NCBI GenBank assembly: GCA_964624235.1
Contig: CAZUXY010000076.1
Span: forward strand, 1-16,637
DNA: 16,637 nt
Direction: 5' to 3'
From: CAZUXY01 sp964624235
GTDB taxonomy: Bacteria > Spirochaetota > UBA4802 > UBA5368
Position 1 is the first letter of the stretch. Each line of letters begins with the position of its first letter. Positions 1 through 6,798 of the stretch are shown here, in pieces. Below the pieces are notes generated by a model. It made no database searches, was not told where the DNA came from, and saw only the letters and a program-made list of their open reading frames with translations. A program made the position numbers and the translations under genes.

Positions 1-1
1 G

Positions 2-70
2 AAAATTGCCGCGGGCGGCGTTGATAAGTATTATAAGATTATCCCTCCCCGTCGCCAGGATGGGCAATGA
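2..70 (+). CDS. possible C-terminal tail of an upstream gene (partial)
   Basis: An open frame runs from the left edge to a TGA at 68-70, encoding 22 residues rich in basic and polar residues and ending PPRRQDGQ. A second frame (bases 3-113, ending EYEQWG) is also open and would overlap the start of the MCE gene by 10 bases. I cannot choose between them from so little sequence. In many diderms the gene before mlaD encodes the MlaE permease or MlaF ATPase, but nothing visible here identifies either. The call is only that coding sequence from upstream probably ends here. Confidence 0.3.
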   Translation, partial: KIAAGGVDKYYKIIPPRRQDGQ

Positions 71-103
71 GAGTACCATAATTTATAAACAGGAGTATGA
101 GCA

Positions 104-760
104 ATGGGGCTGAAAAAAGAGATTGCGGTGGGTATCATCTTCACGGTTGCCCTGTCCACGCTGGGGTATTTTACCATTATTGCGCGGCACGAGGTTTTTG
201 AACCGAGTGGGGCGTATATGATGAGCGTGAATTTTACCAGCGTTGAAGGGCTGGACAAAGGCGACGATGTAAAAATAAACGGTGTGAAAGCAGGAGTGGT
301 GGAAAGCATCGTTCTTGAAGACACCTACATTTCCGTGTATCTGAAAATGTACATGCCTTTCGTGATGTACGACAATTACCGCATCAAGATCGCCAGCGAA
401 TCCGCACTGGGAGGCAAATATATAAGCATATACCCCGGCGCGAGGACAGTGGATAATGTAATGCATGAGCTCGTGGAGGCCAGAACGAACTTAAAGGGGG
501 AATCGCCGGATGATCCCATAGCCCAGATATCCGCGATACTCGACGACAACCGGGATAATATACAGGCCACCATAAGGAACCTTAAGGACATCACCGCCAA
601 AATCAATACCGGGCATGGCACCCTGGGACAGCTGGTCAACAGCAAGAAAACTCATGATGACGCCAGCGGCCTGATCAGGGAGCTGAGAGACACCATGGAA
701 GACGCAAGGGAGCAGGCCCCCGTTACCAGCTTCATAAGGGCGGCACTAACTTTCTTCTAA
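104..760 (+). CDS. MlaD-type MCE domain protein, substrate-binding part of a lipid ABC transporter
   Basis: A 218-residue protein with one N-terminal membrane helix (about residues 7-27) and a single MCE domain (about 37-113). The family signatures are present: the stretch GLDKGDDVKINGVKAG (49-64), then ALGGKYISIYPG (101-112). The C-terminal part (about 135-218) is helical. It carries the NTGHGTLGQLVN-like segment (168-179) and the terminal QAPVTSF motif (204-210) common in bacterial MCE proteins. MlaD-family proteins sit in the inner membrane facing the periplasm, form hexameric rings, and carry phospholipids between inner and outer membranes with the MlaE permease and MlaF ATPase. The ATG at 104 has AGGAG at 91-95, eight bases upstream. 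The permease and ATPase genes are not in the window and probably lie to the left. Function is assigned from the family; the actual lipid cargo is unknown. Confidence 0.9.
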   Translation: MGLKKEIAVGIIFTVALSTLGYFTIIARHEVFEPSGAYMMSVNFTSVEGLDKGDDVKINGVKAGVVESIVLEDTYISVYLKMYMPFVMYDNYRIKIASESALGGKYISIYPGARTVDNVMHELVEARTNLKGESPDDPIAQISAILDDNRDNIQATIRNLKDITAKINTGHGTLGQLVNSKKTHDDASGLIRELRDTMEDAREQAPVTSFIRAALTFF

Positions 761-796
761 AAGGTGTTACACGACCGCGGGGTTTCATTTTTAGTA

Positions 797-822
797 TTGA
801 CTTTTTGGGGTATTTTTATAGT
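797..822 (+). promoter_or_regulatory. possible promoter for the lolA-rodZ-rimO-pgsA-pgpA run
   Basis: The 143-base gap after the MCE gene contains TTGACT (797-802), a good -35 match, and TATAGT (817-822), a good -10 match. The spacer is only 14 bases, shorter than the usual 16-18, so the pairing is doubtful. The A/T-rich block and its position about 80 bases before the lolA start make it the best promoter candidate for the run of genes that follows. Confidence 0.3.
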
Positions 823-885
823 CTGTGCATCGAAAAAAATCCGTCGGGAAGAGATTTCCCCATACTATTCAGGTATCAACATTAC

Positions 886-893
886 AGCAGGAA
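886..893 (+). promoter_or_regulatory. ribosome binding site that sets the lolA start at 904
   Basis: AGCAGGAA at 886-893 lies 10 bases before the ATG at 904. The in-frame ATG at 805 would add 33 residues that read through the promoter-like region and lack signal-peptide character. The protein starting at 904 begins with a normal signal peptide. Confidence 0.55.
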
Positions 894-903
894 ACAATAC
901 GCC

Positions 904-1605
904 ATGAAGTATCGCAGAAAGCATACCACGGCCATTATTGCGGTGGTATTTCTCATTTCCTCCGCATCCATCGGAGGGGCTTACAAGTTCGATTTTATCA
1001 CGGTAAGTGATGTCGTAAAAAAGGTAAAAGACAGATTCGGTTCCATAAACTCATACCAGGCCGGTTTCAAAATAGTCTCTGAAAAACTCGGCAAGAAGAC
1101 CTACCAGAGCGGCAGCGTAAAATACAAGGCTGCCGACAAGCTGTTGATTGAATTCGACCAGCCATACGGACAGAAGGTGATATCCTCGGGCAATACCATG
1201 TGGGTGTATATCCCATCGATGAACGTTGTTGCCGAGCAGGACCTTAAATCCCAGGGTGATTCCCTGTTCAGTTCCAGTTCAAGGAGCGGGCTCCAGAGGT
1301 TGTTCTCAAAGTATCATTATAAATTCGCTTCCAGGGAACAGCCTGAGATACAGAAGGACAACACCAAAAAGTATACCCTTTTACTTCAGCAGAAAGAAAG
1401 CAGAAGCGGATTCAGAACCCTCAGGCTGTGGATATCGGAAGATTATTTCATTACCCGGGCGGTGGGGGAAACCTCCGCCGGGAAGAAAGTGGAAATCGAG
1501 TTTTTCAATATAAGAACCGATATCGATCTTCCCAACGGTATTTTCAAGTTCGATGTACCCGCAAGGGCCAGGGTAATTAAAAATCCAATGATGTCCGAGG
1601 AGTAG
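904..1605 (+). CDS. lolA: LolA-like outer-membrane lipoprotein carrier protein
   Basis: With the ATG at 904 the product is 233 residues. It begins with a basic MKYRRKH stretch and a hydrophobic core (about residues 9-25), a classical Sec signal peptide with likely cleavage near residue 26. The mature part has the LolA-fold pattern: an opening helix (VVKKVKDRFGSINSYQAGF), then beta strands including SGSVKYKAADKLLIEFDQP and the NTMWVYIPSMNVVAEQDL segment. LolA carries lipoproteins through the periplasm from the LolCDE transporter to the outer membrane. The related LolA/LppX superfamily also contains carriers of other lipids, and the sequence alone does not prove lipoprotein cargo. The gene heads a compact run: its stop codon overlaps the end of the next gene's ribosome binding site. 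Spirochaetes generally lack a classical LolB, so a downstream acceptor is not predicted. Confidence 0.8.
   Translation: MKYRRKHTTAIIAVVFLISSASIGGAYKFDFITVSDVVKKVKDRFGSINSYQAGFKIVSEKLGKKTYQSGSVKYKAADKLLIEFDQPYGQKVISSGNTMWVYIPSMNVVAEQDLKSQGDSLFSSSSRSGLQRLFSKYHYKFASREQPEIQKDNTKKYTLLLQQKESRSGFRTLRLWISEDYFITRAVGETSAGKKVEIEFFNIRTDIDLPNGIFKFDVPARARVIKNPMMSEE
1597..1602 (+). promoter_or_regulatory. ribosome binding site supporting a TTG start for the RodZ-like gene
   Basis: GAGGAG at 1597-1602 lies inside the last codons of lolA, seven bases before the TTG at 1610. The spacing is ideal, and the first residues (ESIGEKLTTAREAK) are exactly where the RodZ-type HTH domain begins, so the TTG start is well supported. 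Confidence 0.75.
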
Positions 1606-1609
1606 CGCT

Positions 1610-2740
1610 TTGGAAAGCATAGGTGAAAAGCTGACAACCGCCCGGGAAGCCAAGAAGCTCACCCAGAAAGAAGTCGCAAAAGAAACGAACATAACGCTGA
1701 TGTACATAGAAGCGCTGGAAAACGAGGAATTCGACAAGTTTCCGGGAGAGACCTATGTGACGGGTTTCCTGAGGAGTTACGCGGATTATCTGAAGCTCGA
1801 TGCCGACGAGATAGTCCAACATTATAAGGCTTATAAAATCGGAGAAAGCGCCACCCCGCTCGAGGAACTGACCAAACCGACAAAAACGCCGCTCGTGATG
1901 AACCTGAACACCTGGTTCAATCAGTACCGGAATATTGCGGTGATTGCAGGCGGCATTCTGAGTGTGGTGCTGGTCGTCTGGCTTTTTACCTCGCTGTTTT
2001 CTTCAAGGGTAAAGATAGACGGCGATGATTCGCTGAAAAACATAAAGAAAGAATACAACAAATCCAAACAGAATCTCGGAATTGACAACATCAGAAACCT
2101 TCAGCTGACAAACGACAGCGGCTATATTTTGCTCTACAAAAATGAAGCCGCGCAGTTTCTGGTGGACAATAAAGAGGTGCTTCTGCTGCTCAAGGGGATC
2201 AGCAAGGACCGGGTCGAAGTGGAGATGCACCCAGGGGAAAAGACCGGGACCATCGAAGTGGAAAAGTCGTCTGTTTTTTCGCTGCCCGATATCCCCCGCA
2301 GCATAACCATCACGCCGAAAGGCCTTACCGAAAACCGCGCGAAACTGATGATCACGCTGGAAAAGAAATCGTCCGAAGACGATACGGTCAAGGTCGGCAA
2401 GTCCGATCAGAAGGATGTCGATAATACAAAAGTCGTCGCACAGAACGAAAAGAACCTGAAGATCATATTCGAGGCGGAATTTCTCCAGAAAACCTATCTT
2501 GAGCTGTACCTGGACGGAATGGAGAAGAGAAAGGGCATTGTGATGGCGGGCACCAGGGAGCGATGGGAAGCGGCCGAGTATATGCAGTTGAAAATCGGCA
2601 ACGCCGGGGGGATCAGGGCAAAGGTCAACGGAAAGGAATATACCTTCGGACTGCCGGGGCAGGTCGCGAATAAAGTAATCACCTGGAAGAAAGATCTTGC
2701 CAATCCCAATGTGTACGAGATCGTGATTAAAGACTGGTAA
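1610..2740 (+). CDS. RodZ-like membrane-anchored helix-turn-helix protein (DUF4115)
   Basis: A 376-residue protein starting at a TTG four bases after the lolA stop. Residues about 3-72 form the Xre/Cro-type HTH domain typical of RodZ (GEKLTTAREAKKLTQKEVAK..., then FPGETYVTGFLRSYADYL). One membrane helix follows (about 109-130). The long periplasmic part ends in a DUF4115-like domain (about 270-376) with the LELYLDG and W-E-A motifs. RodZ links MreB filaments to the peptidoglycan elongation machinery and helps set cell shape. The cytoplasmic HTH binds MreB rather than DNA in the characterised members. The region between the helix and DUF4115 (about 135-265) is longer than in a minimal RodZ and is not recognised. 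Family assignment is firm; a role in cell shape is inferred. Confidence 0.85.
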   Translation: MESIGEKLTTAREAKKLTQKEVAKETNITLMYIEALENEEFDKFPGETYVTGFLRSYADYLKLDADEIVQHYKAYKIGESATPLEELTKPTKTPLVMNLNTWFNQYRNIAVIAGGILSVVLVVWLFTSLFSSRVKIDGDDSLKNIKKEYNKSKQNLGIDNIRNLQLTNDSGYILLYKNEAAQFLVDNKEVLLLLKGISKDRVEVEMHPGEKTGTIEVEKSSVFSLPDIPRSITITPKGLTENRAKLMITLEKKSSEDDTVKVGKSDQKDVDNTKVVAQNEKNLKIIFEAEFLQKTYLELYLDGMEKRKGIVMAGTRERWEAAEYMQLKIGNAGGIRAKVNGKEYTFGLPGQVANKVITWKKDLANPNVYEIVIKDW

Positions 2741-2741
2741 T

Positions 2742-4079
2742 GTGTTTGTACCCGCGGATTTATCCTTCCATATAATTTCTCTGGGATGTTCAAAAAACCT
2801 CGTCGATTCGGAATTCGTGAACGGATCTATGCTCGGCGGAGGTTTTCTGAAGGCTGCGTCCCCTGAAGAAGCTGATATTATAATCATCAATACCTGCGGC
2901 TTTATAGAAGACGCGAAAAAGGAGTCGCTGGATGTGGTATTTGAAGCGCTGGCCGGGAGGGAAGAAATTCCGCCGTGCGATCGGTGGATGGAAACGGCAG
3001 GTAAAAACTTCAGCCGGAAAATTGTCGTAATGGGATGCCTGTCGCAGCGCTATATGTATGAATTGAAAATAGAAATTCCCGAAGTCGATCTGTATTACGG
3101 TCTTGCCGATCCCGGATTCCTGCCGACGCTCTGCCATGCTTTTAACATCAACCTCCCGGTGAGGATCGGCGTCTGTAAAGCACCGCTGATCGATTCTGTC
3201 CCGTACCGATACATAAAAATTTCCGAGGGATGCTCGAACCGGTGTTCGTATTGCGCCATTCCCGGTATTCGAGGCGATCATGTCCCCTTCAGTCCCGAGA
3301 TGATACTCAAAGACGCGCGAGAGGCTGTTGCGGACGGCGCCAAAGAGCTGATCCTTGTTGCCCAGGACACTGCCGTCTACAGATATAAGAATGTCGCCCT
3401 GCCGGCGCTGATCAGGGAACTGTCAGGCATACAAGGGATCGAGTGGCTGCGACTGTTGTATTGCCATCCCGATCATGTAGACGAATCCCTTATCCAGGAA
3501 TACCGGACCAATCCCCTGTTGTGTAAATATATAGATCTTCCTTTTCAGCATGCCAGCCGCAAGATGCTGCGCGCCATGGGGAGAAAAGGGGACGCGGAGT
3601 CATACCTGAACCTGGTAGCGGAACTGAGGAGCAGGATTCCGGGCATCCGGATTCGTTCGACCTTTATGGTGGGATTTCCAGGGGAAAGCCCCGAGGACTT
3701 CAGGATACTGTGCGAATTCTTGGAGAAAGCCCGCATCGACCGCGCCGGATGTTTCGTGTATTCGCCTGAGGAGGGAACGGCCGCGGCCGGGTTGCCGGGA
3801 AAGGTCCCTTCCAGGATAAAGAAGGCGCGATTCAATAAACTCATGAAGCTGCAGCGGCAAATCTCGGGAGACCGAATGAAACAGCTGGTCGGAACAACAC
3901 TCCGGGTGATGGTGGAGGAACAGGTGGATGAACACATCTGGGCGGGAAGGACCGAATATGACGCGCCTGAAGTAGACGGGATTTTTTACTTGACCGGGGC
4001 TGGTATTAAGGTTAACTCAATCATCCGTTCAGTGGTGACCGACAGCATGGAATACGACCTTTTTGGAGAACCGGCGTGA
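2742..4079 (+). CDS. rimO: ribosomal protein S12 methylthiotransferase RimO
   Basis: RimO adds a methylthio group to an aspartate of ribosomal protein S12, using S-adenosylmethionine and two [4Fe-4S] clusters in the cytoplasm. The 445-residue product has the three domains in order. The N-terminal MTTase domain has cluster cysteines C16 (in SLGCSKNLVDSE), C52 (NTCGFI) and C99 (MGCLSQRY). The radical SAM domain has C164, C168 and C171 (EGCSNRCSYCAIPGIRG). A C-terminal TRAM-like beta domain covers about 375-445. The SLGCxKNxVDSE start distinguishes RimO from MiaB. The GTG at 2742 is the only usable start before the first cysteine. It lies one base after the rodZ-like stop, without a strong Shine-Dalgarno, so translation is probably coupled. 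The C52-C99 spacing is about 18 residues longer than I recall for E. coli RimO, through an insertion around residues 72-92 that carries an extra cysteine (C79). Confidence 0.95.
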   Translation: MFVPADLSFHIISLGCSKNLVDSEFVNGSMLGGGFLKAASPEEADIIIINTCGFIEDAKKESLDVVFEALAGREEIPPCDRWMETAGKNFSRKIVVMGCLSQRYMYELKIEIPEVDLYYGLADPGFLPTLCHAFNINLPVRIGVCKAPLIDSVPYRYIKISEGCSNRCSYCAIPGIRGDHVPFSPEMILKDAREAVADGAKELILVAQDTAVYRYKNVALPALIRELSGIQGIEWLRLLYCHPDHVDESLIQEYRTNPLLCKYIDLPFQHASRKMLRAMGRKGDAESYLNLVAELRSRIPGIRIRSTFMVGFPGESPEDFRILCEFLEKARIDRAGCFVYSPEEGTAAAGLPGKVPSRIKKARFNKLMKLQRQISGDRMKQLVGTTLRVMVEEQVDEHIWAGRTEYDAPEVDGIFYLTGAGIKVNSIIRSVVTDSMEYDLFGEPA

Positions 4080-4735
4080 ATTCGGGCAGTCTATTTTCCA
4101 TACCCAATCTGCTTTCCCTTATGAGGATCATACTGATCCCGGTTTTTCTTTATTTCCTGTTCACGCCGACTGGAACCCACCGGATATGGGCACTGGTGGT
4201 ATTTATTGTGGCTTCAATCACCGATTTCCTGGACGGATGGACGGCCAGGAAACTGAAACAGGAATCGGAAATGGGGAAATTTCTTGATCCCCTGGCCGAT
4301 AAGATTCTGGTCATCGCCGCGCTGATAGCTTTTCTGATCCTTGATCCCCTGGTGCCCCTGTGGATGGTGATTGTCATCATCGCGCGTGATATCCTCATAA
4401 CCGTGATGAGGTACCTTGCCATCAAGAAAGGACTGACCCTGCGAACCAGCCGGTTCGGAAAAGTGAAAACCGCCTTTCAGATGGTTTCCATTATTGTTAT
4501 TATAATGGTTTTCGTGGTGCGTCGTTCGCGGATCCAGTATTATGCCACCGACGATTTATGGAAGCTCAACAGGGTCTATCAGATATACATGTCGTCGGAT
4601 CCTGACAAATGGCTGATCATCGCACCGTACTGTCTCATGGGTATCGTTACCCTGCTTACGGCGCTTTCAGGACTGAGATATTTGATGACAAACTGGCGGC
4701 TTTTCCTTCCTCCCTATACAAGGCGGCAAAGTTAA
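4076..4735 (+). CDS. pgsA: CDP-diacylglycerol--glycerol-3-phosphate 3-phosphatidyltransferase
   Basis: An integral membrane enzyme of 219 residues that makes phosphatidylglycerol phosphate from CDP-diacylglycerol and glycerol-3-phosphate, the committed step to phosphatidylglycerol. The CDP-alcohol phosphatidyltransferase signature D-x2-D-G-x2-A-R-x8-G-x3-D-x3-D is complete: D50, D53, G54, A57, R58, G67, D71 and D75. The N-terminal IPNLLSLMRIILIPVF segment and several hydrophobic helices are typical of PgsA. The start is GTG at 4076, overlapping the rimO stop in GTGA, with GGAG at 4065-4068 seven bases upstream. The following gene, pgpA, removes the phosphate from this product. The loop at about residues 142-172 and the C-terminus are somewhat longer than in E. 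coli PgsA. Other CDP-alcohol transferases are possible in principle, but the neighbour makes pgsA the natural call. Confidence 0.92.
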   Translation: MNSGSLFSIPNLLSLMRIILIPVFLYFLFTPTGTHRIWALVVFIVASITDFLDGWTARKLKQESEMGKFLDPLADKILVIAALIAFLILDPLVPLWMVIVIIARDILITVMRYLAIKKGLTLRTSRFGKVKTAFQMVSIIVIIMVFVVRRSRIQYYATDDLWKLNRVYQIYMSSDPDKWLIIAPYCLMGIVTLLTALSGLRYLMTNWRLFLPPYTRRQS

Positions 4736-4740
4736 CCGCA

Positions 4741-5217
4741 ATGGGGTGGAGAGAATGCTTCTTTACAGGCGCCGGCACCGGTTATTTCCCCTTCGCTTCC
4801 GGGACGGCTGCTACCATACTGGCGCTTGCAATCTACGCCGCCGAATATCTGATTTTCGGCACATATGTCTGGCTGGAGAATCTTATAGTCGTGGCTTGTA
4901 TGATATACCCGTCCATCAGGCTGTGTGGCGACGGTGAAAAATACTTTCGCATGAAAGACCCCACCCAGGTGGTGCTGGACGAAATCATAGGGTTTAAAAT
5001 CTCGGTTTTGCTGCTGCCCTTCAACTGGTATACGGCGATAATCGCATTCTGCCTGTTCAGGATTTTTGATATAATAAAACCATGGCCTGCCGGAAAACTG
5101 GAACACATTGACGGCGGCCTTGGCATCATGGTGGATGATATGATCGCGGGATTGTATTCGCTGGCGGTGTTGCTGGTAATTCTTTCGGCCGCATCCTTTT
5201 TAGATATCCGTATCTGA
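4741..5217 (+). CDS. pgpA: phosphatidylglycerophosphatase A
   Basis: PgpA removes phosphate from phosphatidylglycerol phosphate to give phosphatidylglycerol, directly after the PgsA reaction. With the ATG at 4741 the protein is 158 residues, a normal PgpA length. It opens with the family's G-x-G-x-x-P-x-A-x-G-T-A motif (residues 10-23). It also shows DPTQVVLDEIIG (73-84), LFRIFDIIKPWP (105-116) and GGLGIMVDDMIAG (125-137), holding the acidic residues expected at the metal-dependent active site. Several membrane helices are visible. An in-frame ATG at 4609 would add 44 residues lying inside pgsA in another frame and is rejected. The start is five bases after the pgsA stop. The nearest purine-rich site (AAGGCGG, 4720-4726) is rather far away, so translational coupling to pgsA is likely. 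Confidence 0.92.
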   Translation: MGWRECFFTGAGTGYFPFASGTAATILALAIYAAEYLIFGTYVWLENLIVVACMIYPSIRLCGDGEKYFRMKDPTQVVLDEIIGFKISVLLLPFNWYTAIIAFCLFRIFDIIKPWPAGKLEHIDGGLGIMVDDMIAGLYSLAVLLVILSAASFLDIRI

Positions 5218-5283
5218 AGGGATATGACGGCGGCCTTACAGTGCGGTCAGGGGTTTGATGCTTGGAGGGGGTGAGTCGGGATT

Positions 5284-6153
5284 ATGAAAAAGCATTTATG
5301 CTTTTACTCGGTGACGATAATCGCGTTATCTATCGCTGCTTTTTCACTGTATGCGGCACGATCAGACGCCGCCGACAAAACCGGAACGACGGCCGGCGTA
5401 CATAAAACCGATTATTGCGTCGATTGTCACGGTAAACTCGGCAACGCCGCCGCGATCGTGGGCGCGTGGGAAAAAAGCGTCCACGGCAAATCCGGGAAAA
5501 CATGCAACATGTGCCATGGAGGAAACCGGGAAGTCAACGACTCCAGGCTGGCAAAACTGAAACAGTACGGTTATACGGGCAAACCGGATAAAAGGATGAA
5601 GCTTGCATTCTGCGGCAGGAAAGAGTGTCACGAGGTCGCACTGCAACAGTTTCAAAGGAGTCCCCATTACGGATCGGTTATGAAAACCGGCGAGCCCGGC
5701 TGCACCAGTTGTCACGGTATACATAATATACAACGTACCTCTATAAACATAATTTCCGACAAGACCTGTTCCGGGTGCCATCCGGTCGATTATTCCAGGG
5801 AGATTATCGCATCGGTGTTCGCCATCGAAAAGGATATAGATGAACTGCAGAAGGACATACGGTTCCTCGAAGGCAAAAAAGCGAACGTGACAGTGGAAAA
5901 AGAAGGGCTGGTCAAAACCAGGAGTCTCTTCCACCAGCTGGTACATGTTTTTTCAAGGCAGGACATTCTGTTCACAAGGAAAGTGGTTGAGCTGGAGATC
6001 AAATCCATCAAGGACGATGTCTCGGCAAAGAAAAATACCGTACGACGCATGGAACTGTTTTTTTTCTTTACGCTGCTTTTCAGCCTGCTTACGACGCTGG
6101 GTATAGGCGTTTATATAATCGTGGTGCTGGCGAAGAGAAAGAAAACAGAGTGA
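5284..6153 (+). CDS. membrane-anchored multiheme c-type cytochrome
   Basis: A 289-residue protein with an N-terminal signal peptide (about residues 1-30) and a periplasmic heme domain. There are four CxxCH sites: C45-H49 (CVDCH), C74-H78 (CNMCH), C140-H144 (CTSCH) and C162-H166 (CSGCH). A CX4CH site is at C110-H116 (CGRKECH), so up to five hemes are predicted. H67, H128 and H147 are candidate second axial ligands. Residues about 178-252 are heptad-like and charged, probably a coiled coil. A C-terminal helix (about 255-282) followed by KRKK anchors the protein in the inner membrane with a short cytoplasmic tail. CX4CH sites are known from cytochrome c3-type proteins. The electron donor and acceptor cannot be deduced. 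A purine-rich GGAGGGG (5264-5270) precedes the ATG, though spaced 13 bases away. It ends in a 4-base overlap with the HIT gene, suggesting co-translation. No match to a named cytochrome is claimed. Confidence 0.88.
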   Translation: MKKHLCFYSVTIIALSIAAFSLYAARSDAADKTGTTAGVHKTDYCVDCHGKLGNAAAIVGAWEKSVHGKSGKTCNMCHGGNREVNDSRLAKLKQYGYTGKPDKRMKLAFCGRKECHEVALQQFQRSPHYGSVMKTGEPGCTSCHGIHNIQRTSINIISDKTCSGCHPVDYSREIIASVFAIEKDIDELQKDIRFLEGKKANVTVEKEGLVKTRSLFHQLVHVFSRQDILFTRKVVELEIKSIKDDVSAKKNTVRRMELFFFFTLLFSLLTTLGIGVYIIVVLAKRKKTE

Positions 6154-6638
6154 ATATGGACAGGCATCTATTCAACACCGAAAAGATACATTATGTTAAA
6201 GGTAAAAAGCCCGACCTCACCTGTATACTCTGCGCCATCAGGGATAAAAACCCGGAGGTCGCGGTACTGGAGGTTTTTCGGACGGAAAAATTTATCGCAT
6301 CAGTCAATCTTTATCCATATAATCCCGGGCACCTTATGATATTCCCCTTGCGCCATGTGGAGGACTTTCGTGAACTCTCAGGGGATGAGGTGTCTGATCT
6401 GCATCGCATAACGTCGAGAATGATTACCGTTCTCGAGGAAGAGTTCAACCCGCCGGGCTTCAACATCGGGTTCAACCTGGGAAAAGAGAGCGGAGCGAGC
6501 ATCGCCCACCTGCATCAGCACATTGTGCCGCGATACGGCAATGAACTGGGTTTTATAGACATTCTTTCCGGCACCAGGATTATGGTGATGGACCCATCGG
6601 AAGTGATGAACCGTCTGAGGAAGAGGCTGGTTCCCTGA
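6150..6638 (+). CDS. HIT-family nucleotide hydrolase or Ap4A phosphorylase-like protein
   Basis: A 162-residue cytoplasmic protein of the histidine triad superfamily. The signature H-x-H-x-H-x-x is HLHQHIV with H120, H122 and H124; H122 is the expected nucleophile. C25 and C28 (CILC) near the N-terminus, together with conserved histidines, could form the structural zinc site seen in many HIT proteins. The segments NLYPYNPGHLMIFPLRHV (53-70) and FNIGFNLGKESGAS (104-117) are typical of the branch that includes mycobacterial Ap4A phosphorylase-like enzymes. Those act on dinucleoside polyphosphates, but the substrate here is not known. The start is GTG at 6150, overlapping the cytochrome stop, or possibly the ATG at 6156 two codons later; no strong Shine-Dalgarno distinguishes them. 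The pairing with a cytochrome gene has no obvious functional link. Confidence 0.9.
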   Translation: MNMDRHLFNTEKIHYVKGKKPDLTCILCAIRDKNPEVAVLEVFRTEKFIASVNLYPYNPGHLMIFPLRHVEDFRELSGDEVSDLHRITSRMITVLEEEFNPPGFNIGFNLGKESGASIAHLHQHIVPRYGNELGFIDILSGTRIMVMDPSEVMNRLRKRLVP

Positions 6639-6710
6639 ACCGTGCGGCGCGGACTCAACACGAAGTATCCTTATCGGCGGCCGCCTGCCGGGCAAAAATT
6701 GTTATGATTA

Positions 6711-6739
6711 TTCACCGACCCTTCGTATATATATATAAC
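6711..6739 (+). promoter_or_regulatory. likely sigma-70 type promoter for the TPR lipoprotein-dprA pair
   Basis: TTCACC (6711-6716, four of six -35 bases) is followed after 17 bases by TATAAC (6734-6739, five of six -10 bases). The -10 lies at the end of an alternating TA run (6726-6738). It sits in the 160-base gap before the TPR lipoprotein, the largest gap in the window, which contains no other candidate gene. The start of transcription would be near 6746. Confidence 0.5.
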
Positions 6740-6784
6740 AGATGATACGACCGATAAATCCGATACATGACATAGATCGAGCGC

Positions 6785-6791
6785 GGAGGAG
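6785..6791 (+). promoter_or_regulatory. strong ribosome binding site that sets the TPR lipoprotein start
   Basis: GGAGGAG at 6785-6791 is seven bases before the ATG at 6799 and only four before the ATG at 6796. This places the start after the in-frame ATG at 6742, which would add 19 residues with no signal-peptide character ahead of the lipoprotein signal. Confidence 0.7.
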
Positions 6792-6798
6792 CATTATG

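Noticed and set aside
805..903. Upstream in-frame ATG that would extend the LolA-like protein by 33 residues
   Set aside because: The extension overlaps promoter-like sequence, has no signal-peptide pattern, and a better ribosome binding site and signal peptide occur at 904.
2740..2775. ATG at 2740 overlapping the RodZ-like stop, as a start for the next gene
   Set aside because: That frame reaches a stop after 11 codons. The rimO frame starts with GTG at 2742.
2003..2890. 295-codon open frame on the minus strand opposite the RodZ-like gene
   Set aside because: Antisense to a clear gene, with no domain features and no ribosome binding site.
4609..4740. Upstream in-frame ATG for pgpA
   Set aside because: These 44 codons lie inside pgsA in another frame and precede the conserved PgpA N-terminus; the usual length is reached from 4741.
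6673..6700. Palindrome-rich CGGCGGCCGCCTGCCGGGC after the HIT gene as a terminator
   Set aside because: The perfect palindrome leaves no loop, other pairings are short, and there is no T tract after it.
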